64,000 bases of DNA from Cryptomeria japonica (taxonomy: Eukaryota > Streptophyta > Pinopsida > Cupressales > Cupressaceae): NCBI RefSeq assembly GCF_030272615.1, contig NC_081415.1, forward strand, positions 368,843,667 through 368,907,666, written 5' to 3'. This document shows, piece by piece, positions 23,143-36,195 of the stretch (position 1 is the stretch's first letter; each line of letters starts with the position of its first letter). The notes under the pieces were generated by a model. The model made no database searches. It saw only the letters and a program-made list of their open reading frames with translations, and had not been told where the DNA came from. The position numbers and the translations under genes are program-made.

Positions 23143-24317
23143 TGTAATGGGTGGAAAATTAGGGTTTCCACCATGAGAGGGATGAAAACCGCTAATTTTC
23201 CATTACATTCAAAAGAGGGGTGAATCCAATAGATTCAATCACAAACCAGTAATGATAAGGACTAAATACTGATTGGATTCAAGGGGATGTAAATTTGTTT
23301 ACCTTCTTTTGTGAGTTGAATTGCTGAAAATAGGGAAAAGTGTTGAAAATGAAGGTAAAAATGCAAAAATAGTGAGCTATAGTCATCAAATTGAAACACA
23401 CACCTGGATCTGAGAAATATAAGCAGATTAAGACATAATCCTCGAAAAAGCTCCAAAAATGTCAGGACCGGAGCGACCGTTACTCTAGTCCTCCTATCTT
23501 TTCACAAACCAAAAGGGGTTGATTTGTCTCTACAAATAATGCATATTCTAAAGATTGTAGCTCCATACTTGTTTCCTACACACAGAAAGAAAGGGAAATA
23601 GGTTGGGAATAGAGGGTTGCCTAAGTCAAACCCTGGTTAAGGAATTAACCTTGATTGAAATATTGCAAATACTGAAATAAATAATGAAAGGATATACCTC
23701 AAATCTCTAATAACTGATAATGATGTTTTGCTTCTTGAATGTAATCATATATATTGTATGAAATGGCATGATCATGACAAAACCATAGTCACACACATGT
23801 GCTTGCAAATGAATGATGTAATGTTGCTCCACATTGATGAATGAAGAATGTAGCCTTGAAGATCTTTAGAGATGCTTGATGATGAATGCTTGAATTTTTT
23901 ATGATTACAATTTTACCCTTCTATGCTTATGATGTGTTTGATGTATATCAAAATGAGAGGGGGAAACCTCCTTATATACTTTCCCATTGAATAACATGCT
24001 AATTTCCCTATATAGGCCAACATAGAGAGAGATTTCCTGCTTATTTTTAAAGATGCAATGGGGAGCCAAGATAGGGCCCAATTAAGGAGGACTAGAGTGT
24101 GACCCCTTGGTCCCAATGAGGACCAAAGTGCCATGCCCTGATCCTACCCTATTTTGGGGCTGAACTAAGGGGCCATGTGATGCATGAATTGAAAATAAAG
24201 TGATATTTGCATGATGAATGCATAATCAGGACCTAATTAGGCATTGGGGGACGCACACTAAGGTGAGGGCCTAAAATGTGGACTAAATTGTAAGGGAGTA
24301 TAATTTAGGATGCTATA
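23143..24317 (-). repeat. 3' LTR of the 7.4 kb element
   Basis: Plus-strand ends are TGTAATGGGTGGAAAATT and GGATGCTATA (CA mutated to TA). It matches 29408-30587 along its length with scattered substitutions and small indels. The start holds a GGAAAATTAGGG...CCGCTAATTTTCC inverted pair. Confidence 0.85.
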
Positions 24318-24335
24318 ATTAGCCCCCACTTTAGC
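24318..24335 (-). promoter_or_regulatory. Polypurine tract of the 7.4 kb element
   Basis: The minus strand reads GCTAAAGTGGGGGCTAAT abutting the LTR; this defines the element as minus-strand. Confidence 0.65.
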
Positions 24336-26653
24336 AGGAGTATAAGCTTATGCAACTACTCACGGTAAAGTATACAAAAGAGAGGTGAGGAATGGGGAGA
24401 AAAATTACAAGGAGTATAAGACATCACCAATTTCAAGAAACCAAGCCCCCAATCTTAATATATTAACTCATTCAAACATATGCAAGGGCACACAAAAAAT
24501 AAGACAAAAAGAAAAAATTTAAACAAAGACAAAAATACAATAAAGGAAAAGACACAAAAAGACACACACCAAATACAAGACCTCAAGTCAACTAAGTGAA
24601 GAGACCTCGATATCAAAATGTCTCAACCACTAATATCATTCTTGAAAAATGTCATCTAACGAACATGAGTGATCACATAAAAGAGAAAATCAAGCATCAT
24701 CCATGAACTATCAATAGCAAAGCTACAAGTTCATGAGAAGAAGAAGAGAGAGCATGAATACACACTAGATGTGCTTTTCTAGGTGATCCATGAGAAGAAT
24801 GATGAGAGAGGACATAGATACCTCATCCCTAGATGTTTTTATCTAGGTGATCCATGTTGGGGAGGAGAGTAGGAATAGTCTATCCATGTTCTGCTAGTTT
24901 CACTCATCCTCCTACATGTATGCAAGTGATTTCTAGTTTCAATCATAAAGCATCTTGTGTAAGACTATTTTATCTAGTTTTGAGAATGAATACCCTATAT
25001 AAGACAAATGATGCATAAAATGGGGATGAAGCATAACAATGAAAAAATACCATGTTGATAAATGAAATGAGGATTAAGCATGAGGATGCAATAATCCCAT
25101 AAATAATGGACAAAATAGGGATAAAACATGAGTATGCAACAATCCCATATTGACAATCAATAGTCAAAATGCAACTAGGAGGCCGCATGTACGCCCCTCC
25201 CCTCCCCTTTAAGATATCAACATAGTTGTATGTTGATGTCTTAAGGTAGATAGAAACAAGGATAACTACCTTCAACACTAATGATATATCCACTAATCAA
25301 TAATGCATGAATTCCAAGCTAGGAAGAAAGACTCCTAAATAGTCTTTGTTTCTTTAAGCAAGGAAGAGATAATTGTAAAAGAGATATCTTGCAACAAATA
25401 TAAAGGGGTCCTTTTGAGGGATGCATGATTAACAAAGCAGGAAGATATTTTTGCGTAAAGATATCTACCTCCAAGAGTAGAGGAGATCCTTAATAAACAT
25501 GACATCTTGGAAGCAAAAGAGGACTAAGAATACACACCTTCTCTAATGTTTAGGAAAAAGTAGATTATTAGGATTGTACACTTTCACTAAGGAGATATTG
25601 TTCATAAGAGATGTGATATTTCAAACAAATAATACATCCTAAACAAGGAACATTTATGCACTTGTATAAAGGGAAATTCTATGCAAGAAATGACATCAAA
25701 TTATGAAAGATACAACTCAACAAAAGAAAAGACAATCTTTAGAAAAAGAGAGAGAGTTGAAACATTATTTTTGACCCCCAATCATGGAGACAAGGACACC
25801 AAAGAGAGATCATATATAAAAGAAACACTCTTCTAAAATAAGTAAAATATCCTCAGCAGGGATGTATATCACAATATAAAAGGGTTCATTATAAAAGATA
25901 CAACTCAATAAAGAGAAGAATTTGATGAATAATTATAGAATTTCAACACTAAGGAAGAGATCCATTTAAGGATATTCACTTATAAGGCAAGGATAAGATC
26001 CTCATTAGGGATACTTGTTCCAATAAGAGGAAGAAGATCCTCAACAAGGATATACACCTCCACAACAATAAGAGATCCTTAATAAAGGCCCTAATTCACA
26101 AAGGGAAATTAGAAAGGATGATTTAAAGGCTATTCTTACCCCCCAAGAATGGAGACAAGATAAAATATTATTATGTTGCTACCTAAGTATGATTGCACTT
26201 GAAATTTTACCATAATAAATCACAATGAGCCCCCAATAAGTAAGCTAACAATGTCACATAATGAGGAGCATCATAGTAGGAACTTAAATGTTATGTGAAA
26301 GGAAAAATATGAGAGTCCAACTCATTTCCATTTATTATTTGAATGGTACCAGTTACAATAAGTTATAAAATTTAATCTACTAAATCATGACATTCATTAG
26401 TAGTATGGCCAGGGATTTGATGATACTTGCAAAAAGAAGAATCGTGTTAATTTTTCTTACAATTATTTCTTTGATTCTTTAAAGGGAGACTAATCAAGTT
26501 GTATGGAAGAAGCTCATACAAATATTCTCTTGTTGTGATGAGAAGTTGTAAAAAGACATAGATGTATTAGACAATGAAGGAGGGGATGTCAACAAAGGGC
26601 TTTAGAAACCTAGATCTTCTTGGGAAAAGTATGATGTAGATTTCTCATGACCA
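24336..26653 (-). other. Internal non-coding region of the 7.4 kb element
   Basis: No polymerase or integrase motif on either strand. From 25300 to 26150 there are loosely repeated phrases such as AGGAAGAAGATCCTCAACAAGG, AAGAGATCCTTAATAA and GGATATACACCTCC, with spacing of a few tens of bases. This may be ancient tandem sequence or decayed coding sequence. It takes the place where pol would be. Confidence 0.5.
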
Positions 26654-27183
26654 TCAAAACTTTGTTGCACACATCATAAACCATATCCATTTGTGTCCAT
26701 GCATAGATGTTGAAATGTCTAGATGAGAGGGTTCATTCCTAGTATCAAAATCTAAATATCCCTCATCATCATCAAGACATGCATTGGAAGGAGAAGTGAG
26801 AATTGATTTAGAATATGTTTGGATAAATGACACACAAGGCTCCTTCAAGGATTCCTTCTTAGATTGAGGAGTCTTATACCCATTGACGGAAGGTATAAAT
26901 TCTAATGTACCCCAATTCTTTGTCAAGGAAACATCATTGATAGGAGATTGTGTTATTGAAGGAATCATAGTATTAAAGAGATAAATGCATCCTACTTCAC
27001 CATGAAAAAAATCATAAGGATTAGGATTAGCCTCGATTGTGTGAATTTCATTGTGAATATGAATTTTATTGTGCGTTGAAGATTAGAAGGGATTGCTTTC
27101 ATAGCATGAATCCACAGTCTACCTAGAAGAAGGATATAATTAAGATGGTTGGGCATGACATGAATAGGAGTAGGTAAAGTCAC
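26654..27183 (-). pseudogene. Retropepsin second half and downstream peptide
   Basis: At 26992-27183 the minus strand reads HLNYILLLGRLWIHAMKAIP, the second protease motif of Tat-type elements (usually YN.LLGRPWIHAM.A.PS). A stop then a new open stretch at 26654-26968 (TKNWGTLEFIPSVNGYKTP) follows, which I do not recognise. It continues the protease beginning at 27430. Confidence 0.65.
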
Positions 27184-27438
27184 AGGTCATACTTTGATAG
27201 GTAATATGACTATACCAAGTGACTCTCTAGGAACATTATCAAAGCCACAAACACAAAGAGGGTCAGGTTGAATAGAAGAATGATCCCAATTTATCTTGTC
27301 TAATAAGTCAACACAATAAATGTTAAGTGTTGATCCATTATCAATTAAGCTACCTATTATGTTGTGTTCATAAATACAAGGAGTAATCAGAAGGGGATCA
27401 TCTCTATTTCTAACCTCTATAGAAGTAAATTCATCTTG
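27184..27438 (-). pseudogene. Retropepsin first half with D-N-G-S active site
   Basis: Antisense of this stretch reads DPLLITPCIYEHNIIGSLI and DNGSTLNIYCV around 27310-27350, then DNVPRESLGIVILPI. The active site D-N-G-S is the variant used by several plant Tat-type proteases in place of D-T/S-G. The frame is interrupted by stops on both sides. The enzyme would process a Gag-type polyprotein. Confidence 0.65.
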
Positions 27439-28203
27439 TCAGAATTTGAAATTATTTTGTTTAGAAGAAGGATAAAGAACATTTTTATGAAAGGCTTCTT
27501 GGATCAACCTACGGTAGGAAGGGGAAGTTTGAATCAAGTCCAAAAGAGAGATCTTTTCTAAGATATCATGGAGTTTCTCAACAAGCTCCTTATCTATGTT
27601 TTTATTAGGGTGATAGGGGGAAGAAAGAGAAGTGAGAAGAACATTGGGTTCTTTATTTTTTACACAAGCATTCAATGTTTTATGTATTTCCAAACCATAT
27701 TTTTTCTAATTGTCTTTCAATAGCATCTCTTTCACATATGTATTTTGCAACTTATAGTATATTGGGAGGTTTCTTGGGTTTAGGCTTATTATAACTAGAA
27801 ACATGAATGGTATTGACTTATTAGTCTCTTTGTTCTCCAAGGATGCATCTCTAGAAGGGAGAGAATTAAGGAAATTTCTAATGATTTCATCCTCTTGCAC
27901 TAAATTATCCTCATGGGGGAGGTAAATTTTAGGATAAACATCATTCTTCAAAGATTCATCTTTAGGAGGGAGATCTTTTAAATAAGTGTTCATAACCTTT
28001 TCTTGCACCAATGTGCCCTCATTGGTAGAACCAAATTTAGGAGAGGGTAAATCAATGTCCATCAACACTTCTTCTCTAGGAGAGATACCATGTATGGAAA
28101 GTAAAGTGACATCAAGAAAGGTGTTTATGATATCATCCTCTTGATCTAAGATATTCTTATGGCAGAGGCACATTTTAGGAGAAATGTCAACATCAATTTT
28201 CAA
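27439..28203 (-). pseudogene. Acidic linker protein segment upstream of protease
   Basis: Two open minus-strand stretches (27706-28203 and 27439-27693) contain three loose repeats of the form 'P-K-x-x-L-x-x-E-(D/G)-x-L-V-Q-E-(D/K)-x-(I/V)-x-N-(T/F)' (for instance LVQEKVMNTYLKDLPPKDES and LVQEDEIIRNFLNSLPSRDA). The second stretch has KELVEKLHDILEKISLLDLI, a helical segment that precedes the protease in Tat-type elements. No catalytic motif. It probably formed the Gag-protease spacer. Confidence 0.55.
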
Positions 28204-28735
28204 AACTTCATCCTTAAGAGGAAGAGTTGTAAAAGGAGTGCTAATAATCTTTTATTTAACCAAGTTATCCTCATGAACAAGAGAATATTTAGGAGAGTAA
28301 TTATCATGGTTTATTAGGGTGTCATCTCCAAAAGGTAAAGCTTGATAAAGAGGATTGTCAACTACATCAACTTATTTATCACAAAAGCTTTTTTATAAAT
28401 AGGATTGATAGAAGGTAAAGGTTCATAAAGCGAATTGTCATGCATGATAACATCCTTGTGATTTTTTGGAGATTTAGAGGATGATGTAGAGGGAAGAATG
28501 AAGCCATCAAGAGTTTCATCCATCATGTCAAGGTCATCACTACTAAATGGCTTATGCATTATGTTGATTAACCTTTGGCAAAAGGATGGTTTACAGGGCT
28601 TAGGATAAAGGAAACCATCAAGAGCCTCCTCAAGCTCTTCTCTACTATATACTTATTCAAAAGGATAGTCATTATAAGAAAATGGATTTTCAAAGGCACG
28701 ATAATCTTGCAAAGAGTAATTTGACATTTTGAAAA
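28204..28735 (-). pseudogene. Gag-like N-terminal segment of the 7.4 kb element
   Basis: The minus strand from an ATG near 28727 reads MSNYSLQDYRAFENPFSYND, then EELEEALDGFLYPKPCKPSF and, at 28362-28559, DDLDMMDETLDGFILPSTS. Stops and shifts break it. No zinc knuckle or Gag core motif is visible, so a Gag role is inferred only from position between the PBS end and protease. Confidence 0.45.
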
Positions 28736-28895
28736 GAAATGCTAAATATTGCCATAAAATGAACTAAAGCATGCAAACACACAAAAAGCATAAAACAAGA
28801 TTTTTTAGTATTTTTCTTTTTTTAACCCTTTTTTTTGTATTTTTCTTTTAAACAAAACTATTAAATGAATGCCTCTAAATATAAAAACACATCTG

Positions 28896-29345
28896 AAAAA
28901 TTTTGCAACCCACAAGCCCAATTTTAAATTTAAAAATTAGGGTTTTTTTTTTTTTTGCGAAATTAACCTCTTGATTTTTGAAATTTAATTGTAAAATGAA
29001 CTTGTAAAAGAAATTTTGAATTTTAAATTTGAAAACACTTGGATCTAATAGAATTAATCTAAATTTTAGCAACCCACAAGCCCATTTTTTAATTTAAAAA
29101 TTATGGTTTTTTGTAAAATTAACGTTTTAATTTTTGAAATTTAATTGGAAAATGAACTTGTAAATGAAAATTTGAATTTAAAATTTGAAAACACTCAAAT
29201 ATAGAATAATTAATCCAAATTTTAGCAACCCACAAGCTCAATTTTAAATTTAAAAATTAGGGTTTTTTATGAAATTAACCTCTAAATTTTTAAAATTTAA
29301 TTGGAAATTGAACTTGTAAATGAAAATTTGAATTTAAAATGCCTA
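28896..29345. repeat. Three tandem copies of an AT-rich unit of about 160 bp
   Basis: Copies begin near 28896, 29063 and 29218 with 'GCAACCCACAAGC(C/T)CA', followed by AATTTAAAAATTAGGG, a T-run of variable length, and AACTTGTAAA. They sit in the 5' untranslated part of the 7.4 kb element. Confidence 0.8.
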
Positions 29346-29389
29346 AAGGATTCAGATTTGAGAACATAAATAATAAATTAAGGTGTAAG

Positions 29390-29407
29390 ATGTCAGGTTC
29401 ACCAAAA
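29390..29407 (-). promoter_or_regulatory. PBS-like site of the 7.4 kb element
   Basis: The minus strand reads TTTTGGTGAACCTGACAT immediately after the LTR. Position fits a PBS; the matching tRNA is not one I can name from memory. Confidence 0.45.
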
Positions 29408-30587
29408 TGTAATCGGTGGAAAATTAGGGTTTCCACCATGAGAGGGATGAAAACTGCTAATTTGCCATTACATTCAAAAGGGGGGTGAATCCAATAAATC
29501 CAATCACAAACTAGTAATGATAAGGATTGAATATTGATTCGATTCAAAGGTATGTCAATTTGTTTACCCTCTTTTGTGAATTGAATTGATGAAATTAGGG
29601 AAAACTGTTGAAAATGAAGGTAAAAATGCAAAAATAGTGAGCTACAGTCATCAAATTGAGGCACGCACCTGGATCTGAGAAATATAAGCAGGATCGAACC
29701 TAATCCCTAGAAAAAGATCCAAAAATGTCAGGACCGGAGCGCCCATCGCTTTGGTCCTCCTAACTTTTTGCACACCAAAAAGGGTTGATTCATCTCTGCA
29801 AATAATGCCTATTCTGAAGATTGCAGCTTCGTACTTGTTTCTTGCACACAAAAGAAAGGGAAATAGGTTGGGAATAGGGACTTGCCTAAGTCAAACCTTG
29901 GTTAAGGAATTATCCTTGATTGAAATATTGCAAATACGAAAATAAATAATGAAAGGATATACCTTAGATCTACAGTGGTTGATAATGATGCTTTGCTTCT
30001 TGAATGTAATCACATATATTGTATGAAATGGCATGAACATGACAAAACCCTAATCACACACCTATGCTTGCAAATTAATGATGTAATGTTTCTCCACAAT
30101 TGATGAATGAATAATGCAACCTTGAAGATCACTAGATATGCTTGATGATGAAAGCTCCAATGCTTTAATGTTTGATGATTGCAATTTCACCCTTGTATGC
30201 TTATGATGTGTTTGATGTATCAAAATGAGAGGGGAAAAATTCCTTATATACTTGGTCGTTGAATAACATGCTAATTTCCTGACATAGGTTGACATGAAGA
30301 GAGATTTCCTACTTATTTTGGAAGATGCAAGAGGGGGGCAAGATAGGGTCCAATTAAGGAGTACCAAAGCATGGTGCCCTGGTCCCAATGAGGACCAGAG
30401 CCATGCCTTGGTCCTACCCCATTTTTGGGCCAGACTAAGGGTCCATGTGATGCATGAAATGAAAATGAAGCCATATTTGCATGATGAAGGCATAATCAGG
30501 ACCTAATTAGGCATTGGGAGATGCACACTAAGGTGAGGGACCAAATTGTGGACTAAATTGTAAGGGAGTACAATTTAGGATGCTACA
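29408..30587 (-). repeat. 5' LTR of the 7.4 kb element
   Basis: Plus-strand ends are TGTAATCGGTGGAAAATT and GGATGCTACA. It is the partner of 23143-24317 and keeps an intact CA end. ATCCT follows directly. Confidence 0.85.
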
Positions 30588-33143
30588 ATCCTTAGATCAA
30601 GATTAGAAAAGGTGTATGGATTAATGATGTGGGCCAAGAGCAAGGTAACAACCAAGCTAGGCTTAATCTATATCTTTGGATTAGAACTTTATTTGGATTA
30701 AGTCTTTTCCTACTTAGGATAGGCTATGTTCCTAAGCAAGACTAGACAAGGATGAGGATCTGGATCAACCCGAATGATTAGGACTAATTAAAAAAGGTAC
30801 TTGAGATAGATAGTTTCTCAACCACCACACCAATTAGGGATCAACAAAGGATAAAGATCTAAATCAGACTTTGCAAAGTGTTGACCTTGGTTTAGGATCA
30901 ATGATTGATGGATGAGATTTGGATCAAGAATTGATTGTGTTTTATATACTAGGTCCTTAAGGATGAGAAGAAACTGGTTATGGAATAATGAATTGGTGAT
31001 GAAAGAAGAGAAAAGGACAAAGGTTACCCAAGATGAGAAAGACACTTAGTATGGTATCTCTAGCTAGGGAAGGAAAGACAATGAGATGCGGTCACTCATA
31101 TTCATTTTATGAGACAAGATTGACCTTTTCTCAAAAGAACATGTTCTCAAGGGTTCTTGATCAAATTCGTTGTTAAAATAATCAAGGCAATCATGGAAAC
31201 AGAGCAAAAAGACTAGATGTTTTAACAAGATCTTGTAGTTCTTATAGAAGAAGCTTCTTTGATTAAATATTTTCTTGAGAATTGGATTTTTTTTATTGAC
31301 TTTATGATAGATTGACTTCTTGGGATTCTTAAGGTACTTCTGGGTATGGTGCGTGGATGTTTGGATGAGATCTGATTGGAAATTTGACTTAGGTGGAGAT
31401 GCCAAAACTGAGGTAGAGACACCAATTTATAGATGTCGACGAGGTTTTGTAGAAAAACAGAGAGGACATTTTAGGAGTAGAGATGATGATTCAAAGGCAA
31501 AGACGATGAAGGACAATCTTGATAAAGATTTTGCAAAATTTTGATGGATTCAACTAATTTTAGTTGATTTTAACAATATTTTGGTCTAAGTTGGAATTTT
31601 GGGAATTGTCTTCTCGGCAAGAGATATCAAACAAGAATAAAAAATGGTCAAGGGGGCGATTGAGACAAGCGTAAGATCATGGATGGGCTAAATTAGCTCA
31701 ATTTGAACAATACTGGTATTTACATTTGAAGACACCCTTAAGCAAGCACTGCCTAAGCTGGAAAGAGGATACTATTTGCTAAGGCCCTTTTCTATAAATA
31801 GCAATACCTCAAACAAAGTGGACACATAGAGATATGGTGATGTTGACTTCCACACATAACATAGGCACACCAAATCAATTACCCTAAAGGTGTGGAGACC
31901 TTTTGATCGAGTAATTAGTGTCATACGATGAAGGGTACATAAACGGTTAAATTAGAGGTACAATGTGCATCCCCTACATTAGCAAGTATAAGAATTTGGG
32001 CCACTACAAAAAAAGTGTCTAGTTAGCTTTCAGGGTAATACTGGTGTTATATATGTGGCGGTTCGTTTAATTAAAAGGTCTCCCAACCCTTAAAACAAGG
32101 GTTTTAACACATCATAAAGATATTGGAGGACACATCTATCAGTATGAATAACGATACCAAGTAATTGTGGCTTTTGTCATACCCATAATTATTTATATAG
32201 AAGACTAAAAGAGTACTACTTGGGTCATTCCCTTTCACTTGTAGGCCCTCTAAAGAAACACTAAGTTTTAATCTCACCCATCGAAGAGGGAAGAATACCC
32301 CAAAGTGTTTTGGTTTCTAATCTATGACAAAAATGGGGGTAGGTCAAACTTTTTGGTCACCCAATATTTCACAAGGGGAGATCATATACCTACTATACCA
32401 CACAAGCACAATAAAGAAGATATTAACTAGTTACTAATGAAAAAATTGAAACCTAAGCATGCATTTAGTAGGAAAAATTGTCTTGGACAAGACAACCTGC
32501 ATAAAACTAGTTAGTAGTTTGCAAACTTCAATCTTGGATAGTCGGGAGACAAGTTGCAAACACAAAATGATTGGCAAAAAATTACAAAAATTAGTCTGGG
32601 GCAGAGATGCCAAAGGACAGGCGGAGACAGTGCTTTGTCTATGCAGACGCCAAAACGGAGACGCTGGCATAAAATCGTAGATGTCATTTTAGGTCACTAC
32701 AAAAAACACTTAGCTGCTAAAAATAAGAAACTTGAAACAAAATAGAAAAACAAAATCTTGACCTTGACAAATAATAAACTAAAAAGTGCTAAAAAGTTAA
32801 CATTTTTTTTTTTTTTTCCTTCAGATTTTTAAGTCCTAAAAATATTAAGACACTAGCAATGCTAAGAAAACAAAAGCCCTACACAAAAAATAGTTGAAGC
32901 GGAGACAACAAGTTACCACTATGAAGATGTTATTTCTGAAGTGGATATGACGTTCTGTAGACAAAGATGTTGATCCACAGAGCCTATAAAATAGAGAATA
33001 CAATCTCGAGCATGGAGACGTCATTTTTGTGTCGCAGATGACATTTTGTAGACTTAGATGAGGATGCGGGGCGGAGATGTCGATGTGCTACCTATGTGAA
33101 CTTTTCACAAAAACACTCAAAAACTGTTAAATTGAGGGACTTG
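30588..33143 (-). other. Probable leader of the Tat/Ogre-like element (distal part)
   Basis: No recognised coding frame. GGAGA(C/T)G words and GATGTC/GACGTC motifs recur at 31390-31510 and 32590-33080. A poly-T run lies at 32802-32817. A long leader between LTR and gag is usual in Ogre-type elements; linking this stretch to the gag at 22570 is inferred from strand and order. Confidence 0.45.
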
Positions 33144-33166
33144 GGGTCCCACCAAGTGTGCCAAAA
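33144..33166 (-). promoter_or_regulatory. PBS-like site next to the 33167 LTR
   Basis: The minus strand reads TTTTGGCACACTTGGTGGGA right after the LTR end. Plant Tat/Athila elements have a TTGGCGCC-type PBS at this point, so this could be a decayed or different version. Confidence 0.45.
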
Positions 33167-34335
33167 TGAAGAGAGAGAAATGGAGAAAGGGTTAATTGCA
33201 TATATTAAAATGTAAAACACAAGCAACCTTTATACCTTCTTCTCACCTCCTCTGATTGAGCTTGAAGTGGAATTGGGCCCTTATCTCCACTTGATTTTCT
33301 CCTTGATGTTGAGGGATGTGGATTTCTCTCCAAGATACACAACAATAAGAGGATGGATAATGGACTAAGTGTGGCTAAAATTTGGCATAATATGGGTATG
33401 ATGATTAATTTCTTGGCTTATCTTGACAACATAACAATGTGCACAAGATGCAAAATTTGTGAAGGGAGGAGACTCCAATTTATAGATTTGAGGGGCCCAG
33501 AATGTATGATCAAGATTGAAAGGAAATGGAGGGCTAGGATTGAAAGAAGGTGAGGTGGATTGGAGAGAACAAGTGGGAGATCCAAGAGATCTTTCCATAA
33601 AGGCATTTCTTGTCTCCACATTCTTAAGTACATGGGGAAGAGATCCCTAAGTACATTGGGAAGAGGAGAAAGGAATTAAAAATTCCCAGGGAAGGACAGA
33701 GGGGATTAAACATTCCAAGAAAACAGGTGGCATTAGAGGAATAAAGAATAAAAGGAATTAAAAATTCTTTGGGAAGAAAGGGCATGGGAAGACTTGAGGA
33801 ATTCAAAATTCCTTGGATAGACAAAAGTGGGTGGCATTTAAGGCTTGGAGGTGAGATGGGAAAGCAATTTATGGCAAGAAGTTGACCAACTCCTAATAAT
33901 GGTGATTAGGGATGTGCAAATGATTAGTGAGAGGATTAGGTGGGATAATGGAGGATTAAGAGGGCAAGTAGAATAATTAGGAGGATGTGACAAGAGGAGA
34001 GAGGATGAGTGAAGGAATTTAAAATTGAGGAAGATAATGACCATGATAAGGCTTGGATTAATTAGGCTAAGTGATATGGACTAAGAGTGTGATTTGGAGG
34101 AACTAGGATATTGGTTTAATTAACTATGAATTAATTAACTAATCGAGATTAGGAGATAATGTTGAAGAAATTGGATAAGGTTGGGAATTGAATTAATTTT
34201 AGAAGAATTGGATATAATCAATTTAATAATTAATTAATTTTGAGAAGAATAAGGACTTGACAAAATTAATATGATTAATTATGTGAAAAGGATAAGTTAA
34301 TTAAATATTAATTTAATTAATTTTATACGTCTACA
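33167..34335 (-). repeat. LTR, TGTAGAC-start type (about 1.17 kb)
   Basis: On the minus strand it begins TGTAGACGTATAAAATT and ends CTCTCTTCA next to the PBS-like site. AT-rich TTAATTAA words fill the first third. The same TGTAGAC start occurs on the minus strand at 39175 and 42244, so this is a repeated LTR class. Confidence 0.55.
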
Positions 34336-35399
34336 CTAATCCCTTGCCTTTCCTAGCCTTTGATGATAAGTCTTTTTTTCTTTCTAGTATCATGTGGTTA
34401 GGTTAAAGGGGGACTAATAGTCTAGTCAATGTAAAAGAAAAAGAAAAATAATATATAATATTATTAAAATATTCTTGAATAATGCTTCTACCCTTTAGTG
34501 TAGACCTTAAATCAAAGGTGTGAGGGTTCCATTCATTAAGAAGTGAGTAATTAATTAAGGCGCAAATGTGTTAGTTATGAATAATAATCAAAATTATTGG
34601 TTGTCTTTGAAAATCCCATCTTTGCTAAAGACACTTTCTCCTATAGTTTAAATTTTACCTGTTGGCCATCTCAAACCTAAACCTAAAAGATGCCCATAAA
34701 ACTTGCAATTTGTTGGCGTTGAGTACTCATAATGTCATTATTTTAGATCTAGATAATTTCATTTATTTCTCCAACCCCACATGATTCATTATGTCCTATA
34801 ACATATAAATATAACATGTTATCCTATATGATACTTAATTTGTAATTCATTAAATACAAATTCTATAAATAGGAACCATGGTATCCAACCATGCAACAAA
34901 TAAAATCATGTCATAATAAAACCAATCATATCCAATCTATAACTATAATAAAGCCAACATAGTAGTCTAAGCATATTGTTTATTTATGTTTTGTGCTCTC
35001 TCCTGGAGAACCTGAGATACCCTTGTAACTACTTGGATATAGGGGAGAAATTTTTTCGTACACTTCCTCTATTTATTTTCATCATTCTTCTTTTTATCAA
35101 ACTTTAGTTTTTGACATTCAGGGGTGATGCAAAGTGTCAGTGAATTTAGGCCTCTTCCACGTTGACTCAATTTTTTTTTTGTCTTCATGTGTTCCTTCTT
35201 CATGATCCCAAAAAATTGGGAATATGATGATGATTCATATGCAGTTATATATATAGATGTTACTCATATGAATCATATTGACTTTGAATACTAAGTGTGT
35301 CTATAAATGTCATGTGTTATTAAGCTAATTAGAAAATAAGAAAGAAACACCAATTCTTAACTAATTAACAAACATCAAACATAATCAATAAAAATCAAT
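34336..35399. other. AT-rich, no gene seen
   Basis: Neither strand gives a recognised protein. 34860-35110 has an LTR-like look (a TATAAATAGG element near 34864, then a GTACACTTCC...TTTTTGACATTCAGGG stretch), but no second copy was found in the window. Confidence 0.4.
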
Positions 35400-36195
35400 A
35401 CAAGAAATGAGAAATGAATTCAAATAAAAACTCCCTCATTCTACATCTTTGCTTCCATTGTGCTTCTCCAATTTGAGTGGTTGGTGGCTCTCAGGCATTG
35501 CACTAATTTCCTGCGTACAAATATTTTGAAGAATCAGATTCTATGATTCTAAAAAGCTAGATTGAATTGATGAAAATGATGTTGAATTTATATATTTTCA
35601 ACACAAAGGGGGTGAGAAATAGAACTCAAGTGTTGATTGATAGATAACTAAAATTGATTGATCAGTGAACTAGTCATGATTGATTTGTTAACTCAATAGA
35701 TTGATCTGTTAATAGGATTGAATGGAGACTGAACTCAATAGATTGGCTAGTAAACTCATTTGATTGTTCAGTGAACTGAATGGACTAGGGAGATGACTGA
35801 ATTGATGGATTAGTCATAAAAAGATGATTTTAAGTTAAAAAAGATGATTGATGAGTTAACTGAGTTAATTGATTAGACAACCGATTTGATCAATCAGTTT
35901 TGATTTAGCATATGTTGTAGGAATTTGAAATTGAATTTGGTTTTCATTTTCAATTTGGATTTGAATTTTGTCATTCGAAACCTGAAATGCATATGAAATT
36001 AACTGAAATTCAAATTTGGTGAAATGTGAATTTGGAAATGTGAAATTAGATGAAATGATATGAAATTCGAATTTGGGAAAATATGAAATGAAATTAGATG
36101 GAATTAAGTGGAATTATAATTTGGGGATTTGGAGGAATTTAATTAATTAATTTAAATAATTAAAATGAAATTATTTAAACTTAGGAGATTGAATT
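35400..36195 (-). repeat. TGTAGAC-type LTR, distal half (split by a copia element)
   Basis: AT-rich sequence with serial GATTGATxxGTTAACT phrases (35630-35900) and GAAATTxGAATTTGG phrases (35930-36130). It ends at GAATT, continues at 38926 after the copia element, and finishes in GGTGTCTACA at 39175. The outer (left) end is not defined. Confidence 0.5.

Larger units (their letters stand above)
23143..30587 (-). mobile_element. Complete LTR element with protease only (about 7.4 kb)
   Basis: Two direct LTRs of about 1.18 kb (23143-24317 and 29408-30587) flank 5.1 kb. Flanking pentamers GTCCT (left) and ATCCT (right) differ by one transition, fitting a target duplication. Minus orientation is shown by a purine tract next to the left LTR (GCTAAAGTGGGGGCT on the minus strand) and a PBS-like site next to the right one. 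Inside, only a Gag-like or linker region and a retropepsin are recognised; RT, RNase H and integrase are absent. It is therefore likely non-autonomous. Confidence 0.85.
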
